From an uncultured Eubacterium sp. (GTDB taxonomy: Bacteria; Bacillota_A; Clostridia; Lachnospirales; Lachnospiraceae), in NCBI GenBank assembly GCA_947653505.1, contig CANTHI010000002.1, positions 1 to 26,970 of the forward strand: DNA of 26,970 nt, read 5' to 3'. Under the pieces are notes generated by a model that worked only from the letters and a program-made list of their open reading frames with translations, was not told the origin of the DNA and searched no databases. Of this stretch, positions 1-8,259 are shown piece after piece. Made by a program: the position numbers and the translations under genes. Each line of letters begins with the position of its first letter. The stretch's first letter is position 1.

Positions 1-70
1 AGTCCAAAAAACAGTGGCGGAAATATTCCCGGAACACATTTACAAACAACATCCGTAACTTTCATGAAAA

Positions 71-107
71 GCCGGAAGCCTTATGTAACAAGGCTTTCCG
101 GCTTTTT
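71..107 (+). terminator. Rho-independent terminator of upstream unit
   Basis: A 12/13-nt inverted repeat (gccggaagcctt at 71-82 and aaggctttccggc at 90-102, one bulged base) closes a 7-nt loop and is followed by five T at 103-107. It probably ends the transcript of a gene left of the window. A short open frame stops with TAA at 56-58, but 18 codons are too few to call a gene. It separates that unit from the polysaccharide operon. Confidence 0.85.
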
Positions 108-119
108 GACAAGGCTTTT

Positions 120-152
120 AAACATAACATTTTGTTATAAAATGTTATGTTT
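120..152. promoter_or_regulatory. AT-rich perfect palindrome, candidate operator
   Basis: Arms aaacataacatttt (120-133) and aaaatgttatgttt (139-152) are perfect reverse complements around a 5-nt centre (gttat). There is no T-run terminator pattern beyond the arm itself. A TTGACA lies at 106-111, overlapping the terminator tail, but the nearest TATAAA-like box (136-141) is 24 nt away, so a classical promoter is not convincing. The position about 100 bp before the XRE regulator suggests an operator, perhaps for that regulator. This is inference. Confidence 0.45.
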
Positions 153-252
153 TATAAAACGCAGCAAAGCCCTGCGGCAGGAATTAACTGTCTGGTTCTG
201 AACGATACCCAAAAAACCGCGCTGCAGGACTCAGGAAAAGGGGAAAAAGGAT

Positions 253-612
253 ATGAAGGAACTGGATTATGGCAGACTGGGGATGAGAATCCGGCAGGTC
301 AGAAAGACAAAAGGATGGTCACAGAATATGCTGGCAGAAAAATGCGGGATCAGCATGTCTTTTCTGGGACATATTGAACGCGGTTCCAGAATCATGAGTC
401 TGGAGACGTTTGTAAGCATCTGTCAGGCACTGGATACCGATGCGGACGCACTGCTCTGGGGCAGGGCGCAGCCTTCGGAGGCGGTGCTGGATATGTGGAA
501 CCATTCGGGTCAGGAAAACGGGAAACAAAAAAAGGAAGAAAGAAATACGGACAGTTATTCCATGTATATCAGAATTATGAAGTCTGTTGCACAGATTATG
601 AATGAATCCTGA
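253..612 (+). CDS. XRE-family helix-turn-helix regulator
   Basis: This 119-residue protein has a classic Cro/C1-type helix-turn-helix at about residues 10-65: GMRIRQVRKTKGWSQ, then LAEKCGISMSFLGHIERGSR, then LETFVSICQALDTDADAL. The last ~45 residues are polar and unassigned. No sensor or metal-binding domain is visible. The start has an A/G-rich leader (ggggaaaaagg at 239-250). As the first gene of a co-directional polysaccharide operon it is the likely local regulator, and the palindrome at 120-152 is a candidate site for autoregulation. The family assignment is firm; the target is inferred. Confidence 0.88.
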   Translation: MKELDYGRLGMRIRQVRKTKGWSQNMLAEKCGISMSFLGHIERGSRIMSLETFVSICQALDTDADALLWGRAQPSEAVLDMWNHSGQENGKQKKEERNTDSYSMYIRIMKSVAQIMNES

Positions 613-672
613 AATGAAGGACTTTAGAAAGAACATAAGATACTGAAATTACACAGGAGATATCAGGAATAA

Positions 673-2307
673 ATGGGGGATATCAGGGGTGAAACAGGAA
701 ATAACAGAAATGAACAGGAGATATCGGAAATGAACAGGGATTGTTCCTGGAAAAGAACACAGGAAGTGCAGATTGATCTGCCGGATCTGTTGCGCAGGCT
801 GGCCGGACAGTGGAAGCGGATCGCAGTCTGTGCGGCAGCGGCAGCGGTGCTTGCAGGGGCTGGCAGTTATGTGGCAGATAAAAACGGCTGGATTTCAGAT
901 ACAGACCAGACAGATGACATAACGGGAGACGGTCAGGAACCGGCGGAGCCTGTTGTGCTGACGCAGGAAGAACGGCTTCGCGGTGTGGCGGCTGCCAGAC
1001 AACTGGAGATGGAAACGCAGGAGTTAAAGAACTATGTGGAGCAGTCTGTACTGATGCAGATGGATCCTTATCATAAAAATACTGTCCAGCTGCTGTTTCA
1101 GATCGAAGGCGCTTCAGGGTGGACGACGCAGAAAATCGTTGACAGTTATCTGACGTACCTGATCAACGATGGGGCTGCACAGGCAGTTCTGGAAATGGAC
1201 AGCAGAAATGACAAATCAGATACGCAAAAGGCAGCAGGCGGAATCGCGGGTATGGATATCCGTTGTCTGGCGGAACTGTTTCAGGTGTCGCAAAGATCAG
1301 GCGGCACTTATACGGATGATTCCGGAGATACGCTTTCCGGCGTCATTTTATCAGTGGATGTGACCGGACGGGATGCCGGTATGGCGGCGGGGCTTGCGGA
1401 AGATATGGTAAAGGTGCTGGAGGAATACAGCCTGACGGTACAGAAGGAATGCGGCCGGCATACATTTGCGCTGGTAAACAGCCGGACAAAGGAGCGGATC
1501 GACAGTGATCTGCTGGCATGGCAGCGGGACAAGCGGTCGGTACTGGCGTCCGATCAGGCAAATTTAAAGGCGATGGTGGATGCCTTCGATGCGCAGCAGA
1601 CAGAGATGTATGCGTCAGCAAAGGAGGCCGGGACTCTGGTCCCGCAGGAAGCAGGGACAGCTTTGAAAGATGGAGGAGCAAAAACGGATTCCGGTATAGG
1701 AGAAGGAGACAGTGTAATAAAAGGAGTTTCAGACAGTTCTGATACAGGAGAGAATACAGAAGAACTGACGGGCAGTGTCCGTGTGCCGTATGTGCTGGCA
1801 GGATTTCTGGGAGGGATCGCCGTGTACTGCGTGGTTTATGCCGGCTGGTATCTGCTGCGGGATACGGTAAAAAGCGCCGCGGAGTTCCGGTCTTATTATA
1901 CGTTTCCGTTTTTTGGAAGTATTGCGCCATCCGGAGCCGGTCCGGCATCCGGACAGGAGATGTACGAGCGCCAGAAAGCGGACGTGCTGGGCCGTATCCG
2001 GCTGTTCTGCAGGAAACAGCAGCTGGAAAGATTCTGCATGGTGACGGATTTTGGAATGAATGAAAAAGAGCGGCAGTGTGTGGAAAGCATCGCGGACCAG
2101 CTTGGGCAGTGGGGGATTCATACGGAGCTTGCGGAATATGCGGGTACGGATGTTCCGGTATGGGATACGCTTGCGGAAACGGGCGCGGTACTTATGGTCT
2201 GCAGACTGGGAACTACGACACACCGCATGATCGATGAAGCGATGGGGTTTTATCAGGAAAACGGGATTCTGGTTCTGGGCGCGGCTGCTTTGGAATCCGG
2301 CATGTAA
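673..2307 (+). CDS. Wzz/CpsC-like chain-length protein with degenerate BY-kinase-like tail
   Basis: This 544-residue protein has two membrane segments, at about 50-68 and 371-395, flanking a long extracytoplasmic loop, the layout of polysaccharide co-polymerases. The loop is polar, with a Gly/Ser/Asp-rich stretch before the second membrane segment. About 120 cytoplasmic residues follow. They resemble the Rossmann-like fold of CpsD/Wze tyrosine kinases: MVTDFGMNEKERQ (456-468) sits where Walker A is expected but lacks GxGKS/T, and VLMVCRLGTTTH (506-517) with VLGAAAL (534-540) resembles the C-terminal strands. No tyrosine-rich tail is present, so it is probably kinase-dead. Met20 (ATG 730) has the better ribosome site (aggag 716-720, 9-nt gap) and may be the true start; the DNA around both starts is repetitive. 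No separate Wze or Wzb gene is seen in the window. Confidence 0.75.
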   Translation: MGDIRGETGNNRNEQEISEMNRDCSWKRTQEVQIDLPDLLRRLAGQWKRIAVCAAAAAVLAGAGSYVADKNGWISDTDQTDDITGDGQEPAEPVVLTQEERLRGVAAARQLEMETQELKNYVEQSVLMQMDPYHKNTVQLLFQIEGASGWTTQKIVDSYLTYLINDGAAQAVLEMDSRNDKSDTQKAAGGIAGMDIRCLAELFQVSQRSGGTYTDDSGDTLSGVILSVDVTGRDAGMAAGLAEDMVKVLEEYSLTVQKECGRHTFALVNSRTKERIDSDLLAWQRDKRSVLASDQANLKAMVDAFDAQQTEMYASAKEAGTLVPQEAGTALKDGGAKTDSGIGEGDSVIKGVSDSSDTGENTEELTGSVRVPYVLAGFLGGIAVYCVVYAGWYLLRDTVKSAAEFRSYYTFPFFGSIAPSGAGPASGQEMYERQKADVLGRIRLFCRKQQLERFCMVTDFGMNEKERQCVESIADQLGQWGIHTELAEYAGTDVPVWDTLAETGAVLMVCRLGTTTHRMIDEAMGFYQENGILVLGAAALESGM

Positions 2308-2328
2308 CAGGAAAATAAAACGGGAGAA

Positions 2329-4269
2329 ATGGGAAACAGGATCATGAAACGATACACACAGGAAAAGAAGGTTCAGAAAGACCACCATATGCGCCAGCCT
2401 GTTCTGACGGGCGATGCCGGTATGCGGGCAAAAGCGGCGCTGTTTCTGCTGGCGGATATTCTGGCTGTCTATGTATCCAGCTTTCTTTCTCTGGCGCTCC
2501 GGTATGAAATGAGTTTTTTTGCGATTGATCCGGTTTATGTGGAAAACGGATATCGTTATCTGACGGTAAATATTGTCTGTACCGTGCTTGTATTTTATTT
2601 ATTCCGGCTGTATACGAGCCTTTGGAAATATGCCAGTGTACAGGATTTGTGCAATGTGGCGTTTGCGGTTACGGTATCGGGCGTTTTGCAGTATGCAGGC
2701 ATTCATCTGATGGGAATGCAGATGCCGCGCAGCTATTATGTGCTGTATATCCTGCTGCTGATGGCATTTGAGGTCTGTATCCGCTTTGGATACCGTCTGT
2801 TCCGTTTTTTCAGAAATGGATATGGCTCTGCCAGGGATGGTACGGCGGATGTGATGGTGATCGGAGCCGGAGATGCGGGTGCGGCGATTTTAAAGGAGAT
2901 GCGTCTGAGTAAATATGTGACCCAGCAGGTGCGGTGCTTTATTGATGACAGTCCGGCCAAGCAGGGAAAGTATATTCAGGGCTGTCCGGTCGTAGGCGGC
3001 AGCAGCGCGATTGTGGAAGCGGTCAGGGAGTATGGCATCCGCAAAATCATTATCGCGCTTCCGTCGGCGCCCAAAAAGTCTGTGCGCAGGATTGTAGAAA
3101 TCTGCCAGCAGACGGATTGTGAGCTGCGGATTCTGCCGGGTACATACCAGCTGATTAACGGAGAGGTCAGCGTGTCCCAGCTGCGCGAGGTCAGTATCGA
3201 AGACCTTCTCGGCAGGGATGAGATCAAAGTCTGTCTGGATGAGATTCTGGATTATGTACAGGGGCAGACGGTTCTCGTAACCGGAGGCGGGGGCTCGATC
3301 GGCAGTGAGATCTGCCGCCAGCTGGCCGCGCACCGGGTAGGAAGGCTGGTGATCGTGGATATTTATGAAAATAATGCCTATGAGATCCAGCAGGAACTGA
3401 TGCGGGATTACCCGCAGCTGGATATCGTGACGCTGATCGCTTCCGTGCGCAATACCCACCGTATGAACCGGATTATGGAGACTTACCATCCGGCGATTGT
3501 ATACCATGCGGCTGCCCACAAGCATGTGCCGCTGATGGAGGACAGCCCGTACGAAGCGATTAAAAATAATGTGTTCGGGACCTATAAGACGGCGGAGGCG
3601 GCCGCCAGATCCGGTGTCAGGCGGTTTGTGCTGATTTCCACGGACAAAGCGGTAAATCCGGCAAATATTATGGGGGCGTCCAAACGCATCTGCGAGATGA
3701 TTATACAGATGCTGAATCACAGATATGAGACTGAATTTGTGGCTGTACGATTCGGAAATGTGCTCGGTAGCAACGGCAGTGTGATTCCGCTGTTTAAAAA
3801 ACAGATCGCCGCAGGCGGTCCGGTGACAGTCACGCATCCCGATGTCATCCGCTACTTTATGACCATACCGGAGGCGGTGGCGCTCGTGCTGCAGGCAGGC
3901 GCCTATGCCAGAGGCGGGGAGATTTTTGTGCTGGACATGGGCGAGCCGGTCAGGATTCTGGATCTGGCGAAAAATCTGATCCGCCTTTCGGGATATCAGG
4001 AGGGCGAGGACATGGAGATCCGCATTACCGGACTGCGGCCCGGAGAGAAGCTGTACGAGGAGCTGCTGATGGACGAGGAAGGCCTGCAGGAGACGCAGAA
4101 CCGCCTGATCCATATCGGAAAGCCGATCCGGTTTGACGAGGAGCGGTTTTTGCAGCAGCTGGATGCGCTGAAAAAAGCAGTGGAAAATGACAGCGGGGAC
4201 GTCCGGCGGATGGTGCGGGAAATCGTGCCTTCTTATATGCCTTCGGATAAAGAACAGGTGCGGCTATGA
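2329..4269 (+). CDS. UDP-GlcNAc 4,6-dehydratase, PglF/WbpM/CapD type
   Basis: This 646-residue membrane-bound nucleotide-sugar dehydratase matches the usual length of long PglF/WbpM proteins. The first ~150 residues hold about four membrane helices. A first Rossmann domain has VIGAGDAG at 177-184. The catalytic SDR domain begins VLVTGGGGSIGSE at 315, and its active-site segment STDKAVNPANIMGASKR is at 437-453, where the usual YxxxK is replaced by the MxxxK form typical of this subfamily. Family members convert UDP-GlcNAc to UDP-2-acetamido-2,6-dideoxy-4-hexulose, the precursor of bacillosamine, AATGal or FucNAc-type sugars. The aminotransferase at 13651 is the natural next enzyme. Start choice between 2329 and Met6 (2344) is open; neither has an ideal ribosome site. 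It overlaps the next gene by 4 bp. Confidence 0.9.
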   Translation: MGNRIMKRYTQEKKVQKDHHMRQPVLTGDAGMRAKAALFLLADILAVYVSSFLSLALRYEMSFFAIDPVYVENGYRYLTVNIVCTVLVFYLFRLYTSLWKYASVQDLCNVAFAVTVSGVLQYAGIHLMGMQMPRSYYVLYILLLMAFEVCIRFGYRLFRFFRNGYGSARDGTADVMVIGAGDAGAAILKEMRLSKYVTQQVRCFIDDSPAKQGKYIQGCPVVGGSSAIVEAVREYGIRKIIIALPSAPKKSVRRIVEICQQTDCELRILPGTYQLINGEVSVSQLREVSIEDLLGRDEIKVCLDEILDYVQGQTVLVTGGGGSIGSEICRQLAAHRVGRLVIVDIYENNAYEIQQELMRDYPQLDIVTLIASVRNTHRMNRIMETYHPAIVYHAAAHKHVPLMEDSPYEAIKNNVFGTYKTAEAAARSGVRRFVLISTDKAVNPANIMGASKRICEMIIQMLNHRYETEFVAVRFGNVLGSNGSVIPLFKKQIAAGGPVTVTHPDVIRYFMTIPEAVALVLQAGAYARGGEIFVLDMGEPVRILDLAKNLIRLSGYQEGEDMEIRITGLRPGEKLYEELLMDEEGLQETQNRLIHIGKPIRFDEERFLQQLDALKKAVENDSGDVRRMVREIVPSYMPSDKEQVRL

Positions 4270-5051
4270 AGAGAGAACATCACAACCGGAACGCGAAGCG
4301 GACAGACAGATGTCCGCTGGTGACAATTATTACGGTTGCATACAATAGTGAAGCAACGATTGCGCAGACAGTAGAGTCAGTGCTGAACCAGACGTATCCC
4401 CAAATCGAATATCTGGTAATCGATGGACAGTCCGGCGACCGGACGGTGGAAACAGCCCGCGCATATGAAGCGGCATTTGCGGCAAAAGGCATCCGGTATG
4501 TTGTGACCAGTGAACCGGACGGCGGCATTTATGACGCAATGAACAAAGGCATCCGCAAAGCGTCCGGTCTTTTAATCGGAATGATCAACAGCGATGACTG
4601 GTACGAGCCGGACGCTGTAAAAACAGCGGTCCGTGCATACCGCAGCAGCGCGTATGACATGTTTTACGCAGATATCCGCATGATCCGACGCAATGGCAGT
4701 ACTTTTATCAAACGCTCTAGGGCAGGAAGGTCTGCGACAAGCAGACACTGGAACCATCCAACGATGTTTGTCACAAAACAGGCGTATCAGGAGCTCGGCG
4801 TTTACAAAAATACCGGCATTTATGACGACTTCGACCTGTTTTTGCGGTTTTTAAAAGCAGACAGAAAGATGGCAGTTGTGAATAAAGTTCTTGCAAATTT
4901 CCGCTATGGCGGGGCAAGCAGTGAAAAATCTCTGGAAAAATGCTGGCACAGATGCATGGACCGCTACCGCTGTTACCGTGAAAACGGATACAGCCGGCTG
5001 TATCTGGCAGAATGTATCGGGATGGAAGCAGTAAAATATCTGTCCGGGTAA
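4266..5051 (+). CDS. Glycosyltransferase family 2
   Basis: This 261-residue GT-A fold enzyme has the N-terminal block LVTIITVAYNSEATIAQTVE with YLVIDGQSGDRTVE, the PDGGIYDAMNKGI motif near 86-98, and the metal-binding NSDDW at 108-112 (Asp110, Asp111). The pattern is that of the WcaA-like branch of cytoplasmic GT2 enzymes. No membrane segments are seen, so it acts at the inner membrane face on the lipid-linked repeat unit. Donor and acceptor cannot be read from sequence. Its ATG overlaps the dehydratase stop (ATGA), implying translational coupling. Confidence 0.9.
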   Translation: MKREHHNRNAKRTDRCPLVTIITVAYNSEATIAQTVESVLNQTYPQIEYLVIDGQSGDRTVETARAYEAAFAAKGIRYVVTSEPDGGIYDAMNKGIRKASGLLIGMINSDDWYEPDAVKTAVRAYRSSAYDMFYADIRMIRRNGSTFIKRSRAGRSATSRHWNHPTMFVTKQAYQELGVYKNTGIYDDFDLFLRFLKADRKMAVVNKVLANFRYGGASSEKSLEKCWHRCMDRYRCYRENGYSRLYLAECIGMEAVKYLSG

Positions 5052-5062
5052 GGCGCAGACAC

Positions 5063-5184
5063 AGATATATGAAAATGGTGGAAAAAGATAAGAGCAGATA
5101 AAAAATGCGGAAATATATGAAAACGGTGGGAAAACAGTTATTAACAGCAGATAAAAGATGTGGACCAGATATATGCAGACACTG
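5063..5184 (+). repeat. Imperfect ~50-bp direct repeat in gmhA leader
   Basis: Two degenerate copies can be aligned by eye, about 5063-5112 and 5111-5165. They share atatatgaaaa, then ggtgg, then cagataaaa, then atg with gga. A third partial copy starts near 5167 (atatatgcagacactgg). The stretch carries frequent stops and no ribosome-site-plus-ORF arrangement, so it appears non-coding. It runs directly into the 19-bp array. Confidence 0.6.
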
Positions 5185-5266
5185 GAAAATGACAGATAGT
5201 GATGAAAATGACAGATAGTGATGAAAATGACAGATAGTGATAAAAATGACAGATAGTGATGAAAAT
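5185..5266 (+). repeat. 19-bp tandem array, four copies, upstream of gmhA
   Basis: The unit gaaaatgacagatagtgat is repeated head to tail at 5185, 5204, 5223 and 5242 (the fourth has a instead of g at position 1), followed by a partial copy at 5261-5266. The period of 19 is not a multiple of three and every unit contains stop codons, so this is a non-coding minisatellite 12-90 bp before the GmhA start. There are no spacers, so it is not a CRISPR array. Copy-number change could alter leader length or spacing; that is inference. Confidence 0.93.
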
Positions 5267-5277
5267 GATAATCAGGG

Positions 5278-5991
5278 ATGAAAGATGCAGGGCACGGATC
5301 TATGAGAACACTGGAAAAAAGACTGGATAAACATATGGAGGTATTAATGGCGCGCTATCCGGTGCTGGGAGATATCCGGGCGGAGCTTGTGCGCGCATAT
5401 CTGCTGCTTGAATCGGCTTATGAAAACGGCGGGAAACTGCTGATTGCCGGAAATGGCGGTTCAGCCGCGGATGCCGGACATATGGCGGCAGAGCTGATGA
5501 AACGGTTTCACCTGCCGCGGCCGCTTCGCAGGGAGCTGACAGAGGGACTGCTGGCGGCAGATGCCGTAAGGGGAGCGTATCTGGCCGGAGTGCTGGAGCA
5601 GCCTCTGCCCGCGGCGGCTCTGGACGGATGCGGTCCGTTTGCGACGGCATATCTGAATGATGTCGGAGGATCCGGTATTTTTGCCCAGCAGATACTGGGA
5701 TTGGGGAAGGCCGGAGACGTGTTCTTAGGGATATCCACATCCGGCAGCAGTGAAAATGTCATTTATGCCGCAGTGACGGCACAGGCGCTCGGTATGCGGA
5801 CCATAGCGCTGACAGGCGCGGGCGGCGGTCCGCTGGCAGCGGCTGTGGAACTGGCGGTACGGGCTCCGGCGCAGGAAACGGAGCTGGTGCAGGAGCTGCA
5901 CCTGCCGATTTACCATTGCTGGTGCAGGATGCTGGAGGAACGGTTTTTTGGAAAGCCGGATAAGGAGACGGACGATGATGCAGAAATTTAA
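5278..5991 (+). CDS. gmhA: Sedoheptulose-7-phosphate isomerase (GmhA)
   Basis: This 237-residue SIS-domain protein would convert sedoheptulose 7-phosphate to D-glycero-D-manno-heptose 7-phosphate, the first step to ADP-heptose. Visible motifs are LLIAGNGGSAADAGHMAAEL (sugar-phosphate site and the conserved AAEL glutamate), VFLGISTSGSSENVI, and QELHLPIYH at 205-213 carrying the conserved histidine. Compared with the ~192-residue E. coli enzyme it has an extra segment of about 24 residues after RFHLPRP. Met9 (ATG 5302), with cagggc about 9 nt upstream, is as likely a start as Met1, which has only aggg directly before it. The tandem array lies immediately upstream. HldE and HldD in the same operon support the role. 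Confidence 0.9.
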   Translation: MKDAGHGSMRTLEKRLDKHMEVLMARYPVLGDIRAELVRAYLLLESAYENGGKLLIAGNGGSAADAGHMAAELMKRFHLPRPLRRELTEGLLAADAVRGAYLAGVLEQPLPAAALDGCGPFATAYLNDVGGSGIFAQQILGLGKAGDVFLGISTSGSSENVIYAAVTAQALGMRTIALTGAGGGPLAAAVELAVRAPAQETELVQELHLPIYHCWCRMLEERFFGKPDKETDDDAEI

Positions 5992-7132
5992 TCCGGTAAA
6001 AACAAAGCATCTGAAACAGATCAACGCGGTATTGGCTCTGTTTTTTCATCAAAAAAAAGCGGATACGCCTCTGTGTTTCGGAAACGCCGCAACGATCCTG
6101 GTCGTGGAAGCCGGAAGGATTGGAGACATGATTATGTCCCTGCCGTTTTATCAGACGCTCCGGAGGAATGCCCCAATGGCGGAAATTACGCTTGTGTGCG
6201 GCAGCTGGGCAGAGACGGTTCTTAAGGGACAGGGGCTGGCTGACAGATTTGTCTGTCTGGATCCGGAGACGTTACGCACTCCGCTGGAAATGCTCAAAAA
6301 CTACAGTCAGATCCGGCAGGCGCTGCGGCGGATCAATGACAGATACTATGACATAGCGCTGGAGCCGCGCGGCGATCTGCGGGATATTTTTCTGATGCAC
6401 TGGTGCAGGGCCGGACGCAAAGCCGCATACAGCTATACCGGCGGGGAGTGCTTTCTGACCGATGTGGTAAAGCCGCCGCGCGAATCCATGCATCTGACGC
6501 TGGAAAAACTGTATTTTGCAAAACAGCTCGGATGCAGGATCTGGAAAAAAGACAGATATCCGCAGCTGGAGCTTACAAAAGCACAGAAGGCCGAAAATGA
6601 AAGCTTCCGGAATGCCTGTGGCTTTCAGGGAAAACAGATACTGGGAATCCATCCCGACGCGGGTCTTTTGGTCAAGCAGTGGAACGGCTTTCCAAAGCTG
6701 ATACAGGAGCTTTGCGCAGGCTCCGCGGACCGGGCGTTTCTGATATTCGAAGGACCGCAGGGACATGTGGTATCCGCACAGGCAGCAGCGGCAGCAGAAG
6801 CATGCGGGGCAAAGGTGGCAGTCAGCCGGACCGGGCTTGGGCAGTATATGCAGCGGCTTGCCCTGTGCGATGCGGTATTCTGCAACGACAGCAGTGCCGG
6901 GCATATTGCACGTGCCTATGGGATACCGGTATATGTGGTTTTCGGTCCGGTCAGTCCCGCGTTTGCACAGCCGTATGCCAAAGATCAGGTTTACGTTTTT
7001 TCGGACGACAGCCTGCCATGCAAACCCTGTTTTTTAACAAAATGTCCGGCTGGTCAGGAATGCCTGACGCGGATCGGCGCACATGCCGTGTGCAGTGTCT
7101 ATGAGGCTGTTCAGGCACAGCGGCACCTGTAA
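5975..7132 (+). CDS. Heptosyltransferase-like glycosyltransferase family 9
   Basis: This 385-residue protein is related to the ADP-heptose:LPS heptosyltransferases (WaaC/WaaF, GT9). ILVVEAGRIGDMIMSLPF contains Asp51, which aligns with catalytic Asp13 of WaaC. CNDSSAGHIARAYGIPVYVVFGP is the nucleotide-sugar-binding C-terminal block, and the C-terminal cysteine cluster CKPCFLTKCPAGQEC (349-363) is typical of this family. The start at 5975 is chosen because aggag at 5963-5967 lies 7 nt upstream; an in-frame ATG at 5948 has no ribosome site. It overlaps gmhA by 17 bp. Donor is presumably ADP-heptose made by the neighbouring genes. Since a Gram-positive has no LPS core, the acceptor is presumably the lipid-linked EPS repeat. 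Confidence 0.88.
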   Translation: MMQKFNPVKTKHLKQINAVLALFFHQKKADTPLCFGNAATILVVEAGRIGDMIMSLPFYQTLRRNAPMAEITLVCGSWAETVLKGQGLADRFVCLDPETLRTPLEMLKNYSQIRQALRRINDRYYDIALEPRGDLRDIFLMHWCRAGRKAAYSYTGGECFLTDVVKPPRESMHLTLEKLYFAKQLGCRIWKKDRYPQLELTKAQKAENESFRNACGFQGKQILGIHPDAGLLVKQWNGFPKLIQELCAGSADRAFLIFEGPQGHVVSAQAAAAAEACGAKVAVSRTGLGQYMQRLALCDAVFCNDSSAGHIARAYGIPVYVVFGPVSPAFAQPYAKDQVYVFSDDSLPCKPCFLTKCPAGQECLTRIGAHAVCSVYEAVQAQRHL

Positions 7133-7203
7133 ATCTGGTGTGGCAGCTGTACCGGATGCCGGTTCTGGTGAAAATTTACAGAATGGAAGGGAGAAAGTCT
7201 GTT

Positions 7204-8232
7204 ATGCCTGCAGTCAGCATTATCCTGCCCCTGTATAACGGGGAGAGATTTATCAGACATTCGATACAAAGAATCCGTTCACAGACGTTTTGCGACTGGG
7301 AGCTTCTGGTGATCAATGACGGTTCCTCTGACCGTGGCGGTACGATTGCCCTGCGGGAAGCTGGAAGAGACAGCCGGATACAGGTATTTGAAAAACCAAA
7401 CGGCGGCATCAGCAGCGCCAGAAATCTGGGAATATCAAAAGCATCGGGCAGATATCTCGCATTTGCGGATCAGGACGACTGTGTGGGAAAAAACTGGCTC
7501 CGGTCGCTTTCGGACGGCATGGCTGGAAATATGGACCTTGTCGTTGGCGGAAAGATACTGGAAGTGGCCGGCGCTTCCGGCAGAATTATAAAAAGCAGGC
7601 AGTACCGTTATCCGGATACGGTTCTGGCAACAGAACAGGAGCGGTATCAGTTTCTGTTCAATGCACTGCATGACGCATCTTCGCTGCATGTATGGAACTG
7701 TCTTTATAAAAAAGAGCTGATTGACAGACACCGGCTTTGTTTTGATGAAACTTTAAAAACGGGTATGGAAGATATCCTGTTTAACATCTGCTATGGGTAT
7801 TACTGCAAAAAAATCCACAAAATCCCGCAGACAGTATACAGATACAGGCAGCGGATTGGGATCAGCACTTCCGCAAAAGAGCAGCCGGATCTTGCGGCGG
7901 CATACAGCCACAGGATGAAACAGATTTCACGCACGTTCGGATTTTCCACGCAAAGCGGCAGACGCGGCGATGTATACCGGATGTATGGAAAGTATGCCCT
8001 GCGTGAGCTGTGCAATCTTTATTTCCGATACGGCAAAGCGGACGATATCCGGACGCTGGAAGAGCTGCGGAATGCATATGTGGAGCAGGTGCCGGACAGA
8101 GTCAGTGATACCTGTATCCGGCCAAAAGACCTGCCCTATCTTGCGGCAGACAAAGCGCTGCGAAAAGAAAATTATTTTCTAATAAGCGGGTTAAAACGCG
8201 GCGCAGATTTCTTCGGAAAAAATATACAGTAG
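7204..8232 (+). CDS. Glycosyltransferase family 2
   Basis: This 342-residue GT2 enzyme opens with PAVSIILPLYNGERFIRHSI, has INDGSSDRG (Asp39, Asp43), the GGISSARNLGISKASG block and the DQDD metal motif at 89-92, and later GMEDILFNICY. The start at 7204 is chosen because aagggag (7187-7193) lies 10 nt upstream and the conserved domain begins two residues later; an upstream in-frame GTG at 7138 would add 22 residues unlike the family. The C-terminal half is basic and without membrane helices. Linkage specificity is not readable. It lies between two heptose genes, so it may build onto or beside the heptose residue; that is inference. Confidence 0.9.
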   Translation: MPAVSIILPLYNGERFIRHSIQRIRSQTFCDWELLVINDGSSDRGGTIALREAGRDSRIQVFEKPNGGISSARNLGISKASGRYLAFADQDDCVGKNWLRSLSDGMAGNMDLVVGGKILEVAGASGRIIKSRQYRYPDTVLATEQERYQFLFNALHDASSLHVWNCLYKKELIDRHRLCFDETLKTGMEDILFNICYGYYCKKIHKIPQTVYRYRQRIGISTSAKEQPDLAAAYSHRMKQISRTFGFSTQSGRRGDVYRMYGKYALRELCNLYFRYGKADDIRTLEELRNAYVEQVPDRVSDTCIRPKDLPYLAADKALRKENYFLISGLKRGADFFGKNIQ

Positions 8233-8259
8233 TTACAGAAGGGCAGGACAAAAGGATTC

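Noticed and set aside
106..141. A sigma-70-type promoter using TTGACA at 106 and TATAAA at 136
   Set aside because: The spacing of 24 nt is too long and the -35 overlaps the terminator tail.
2890..4113. A 407-codon open frame on the minus strand
   Set aside because: It is antisense to the well-conserved dehydratase and its product is His/Arg/Leu-rich with no recognisable domain; it is a by-product of codon bias.
5185..5266. Possible CRISPR-like array
   Set aside because: Units are contiguous without spacers and there are no cas genes in the window.
7138..7203. GTG-initiated 22-residue extension of the second GT2
   Set aside because: The conserved domain and a good ribosome site support ATG 7204 instead.
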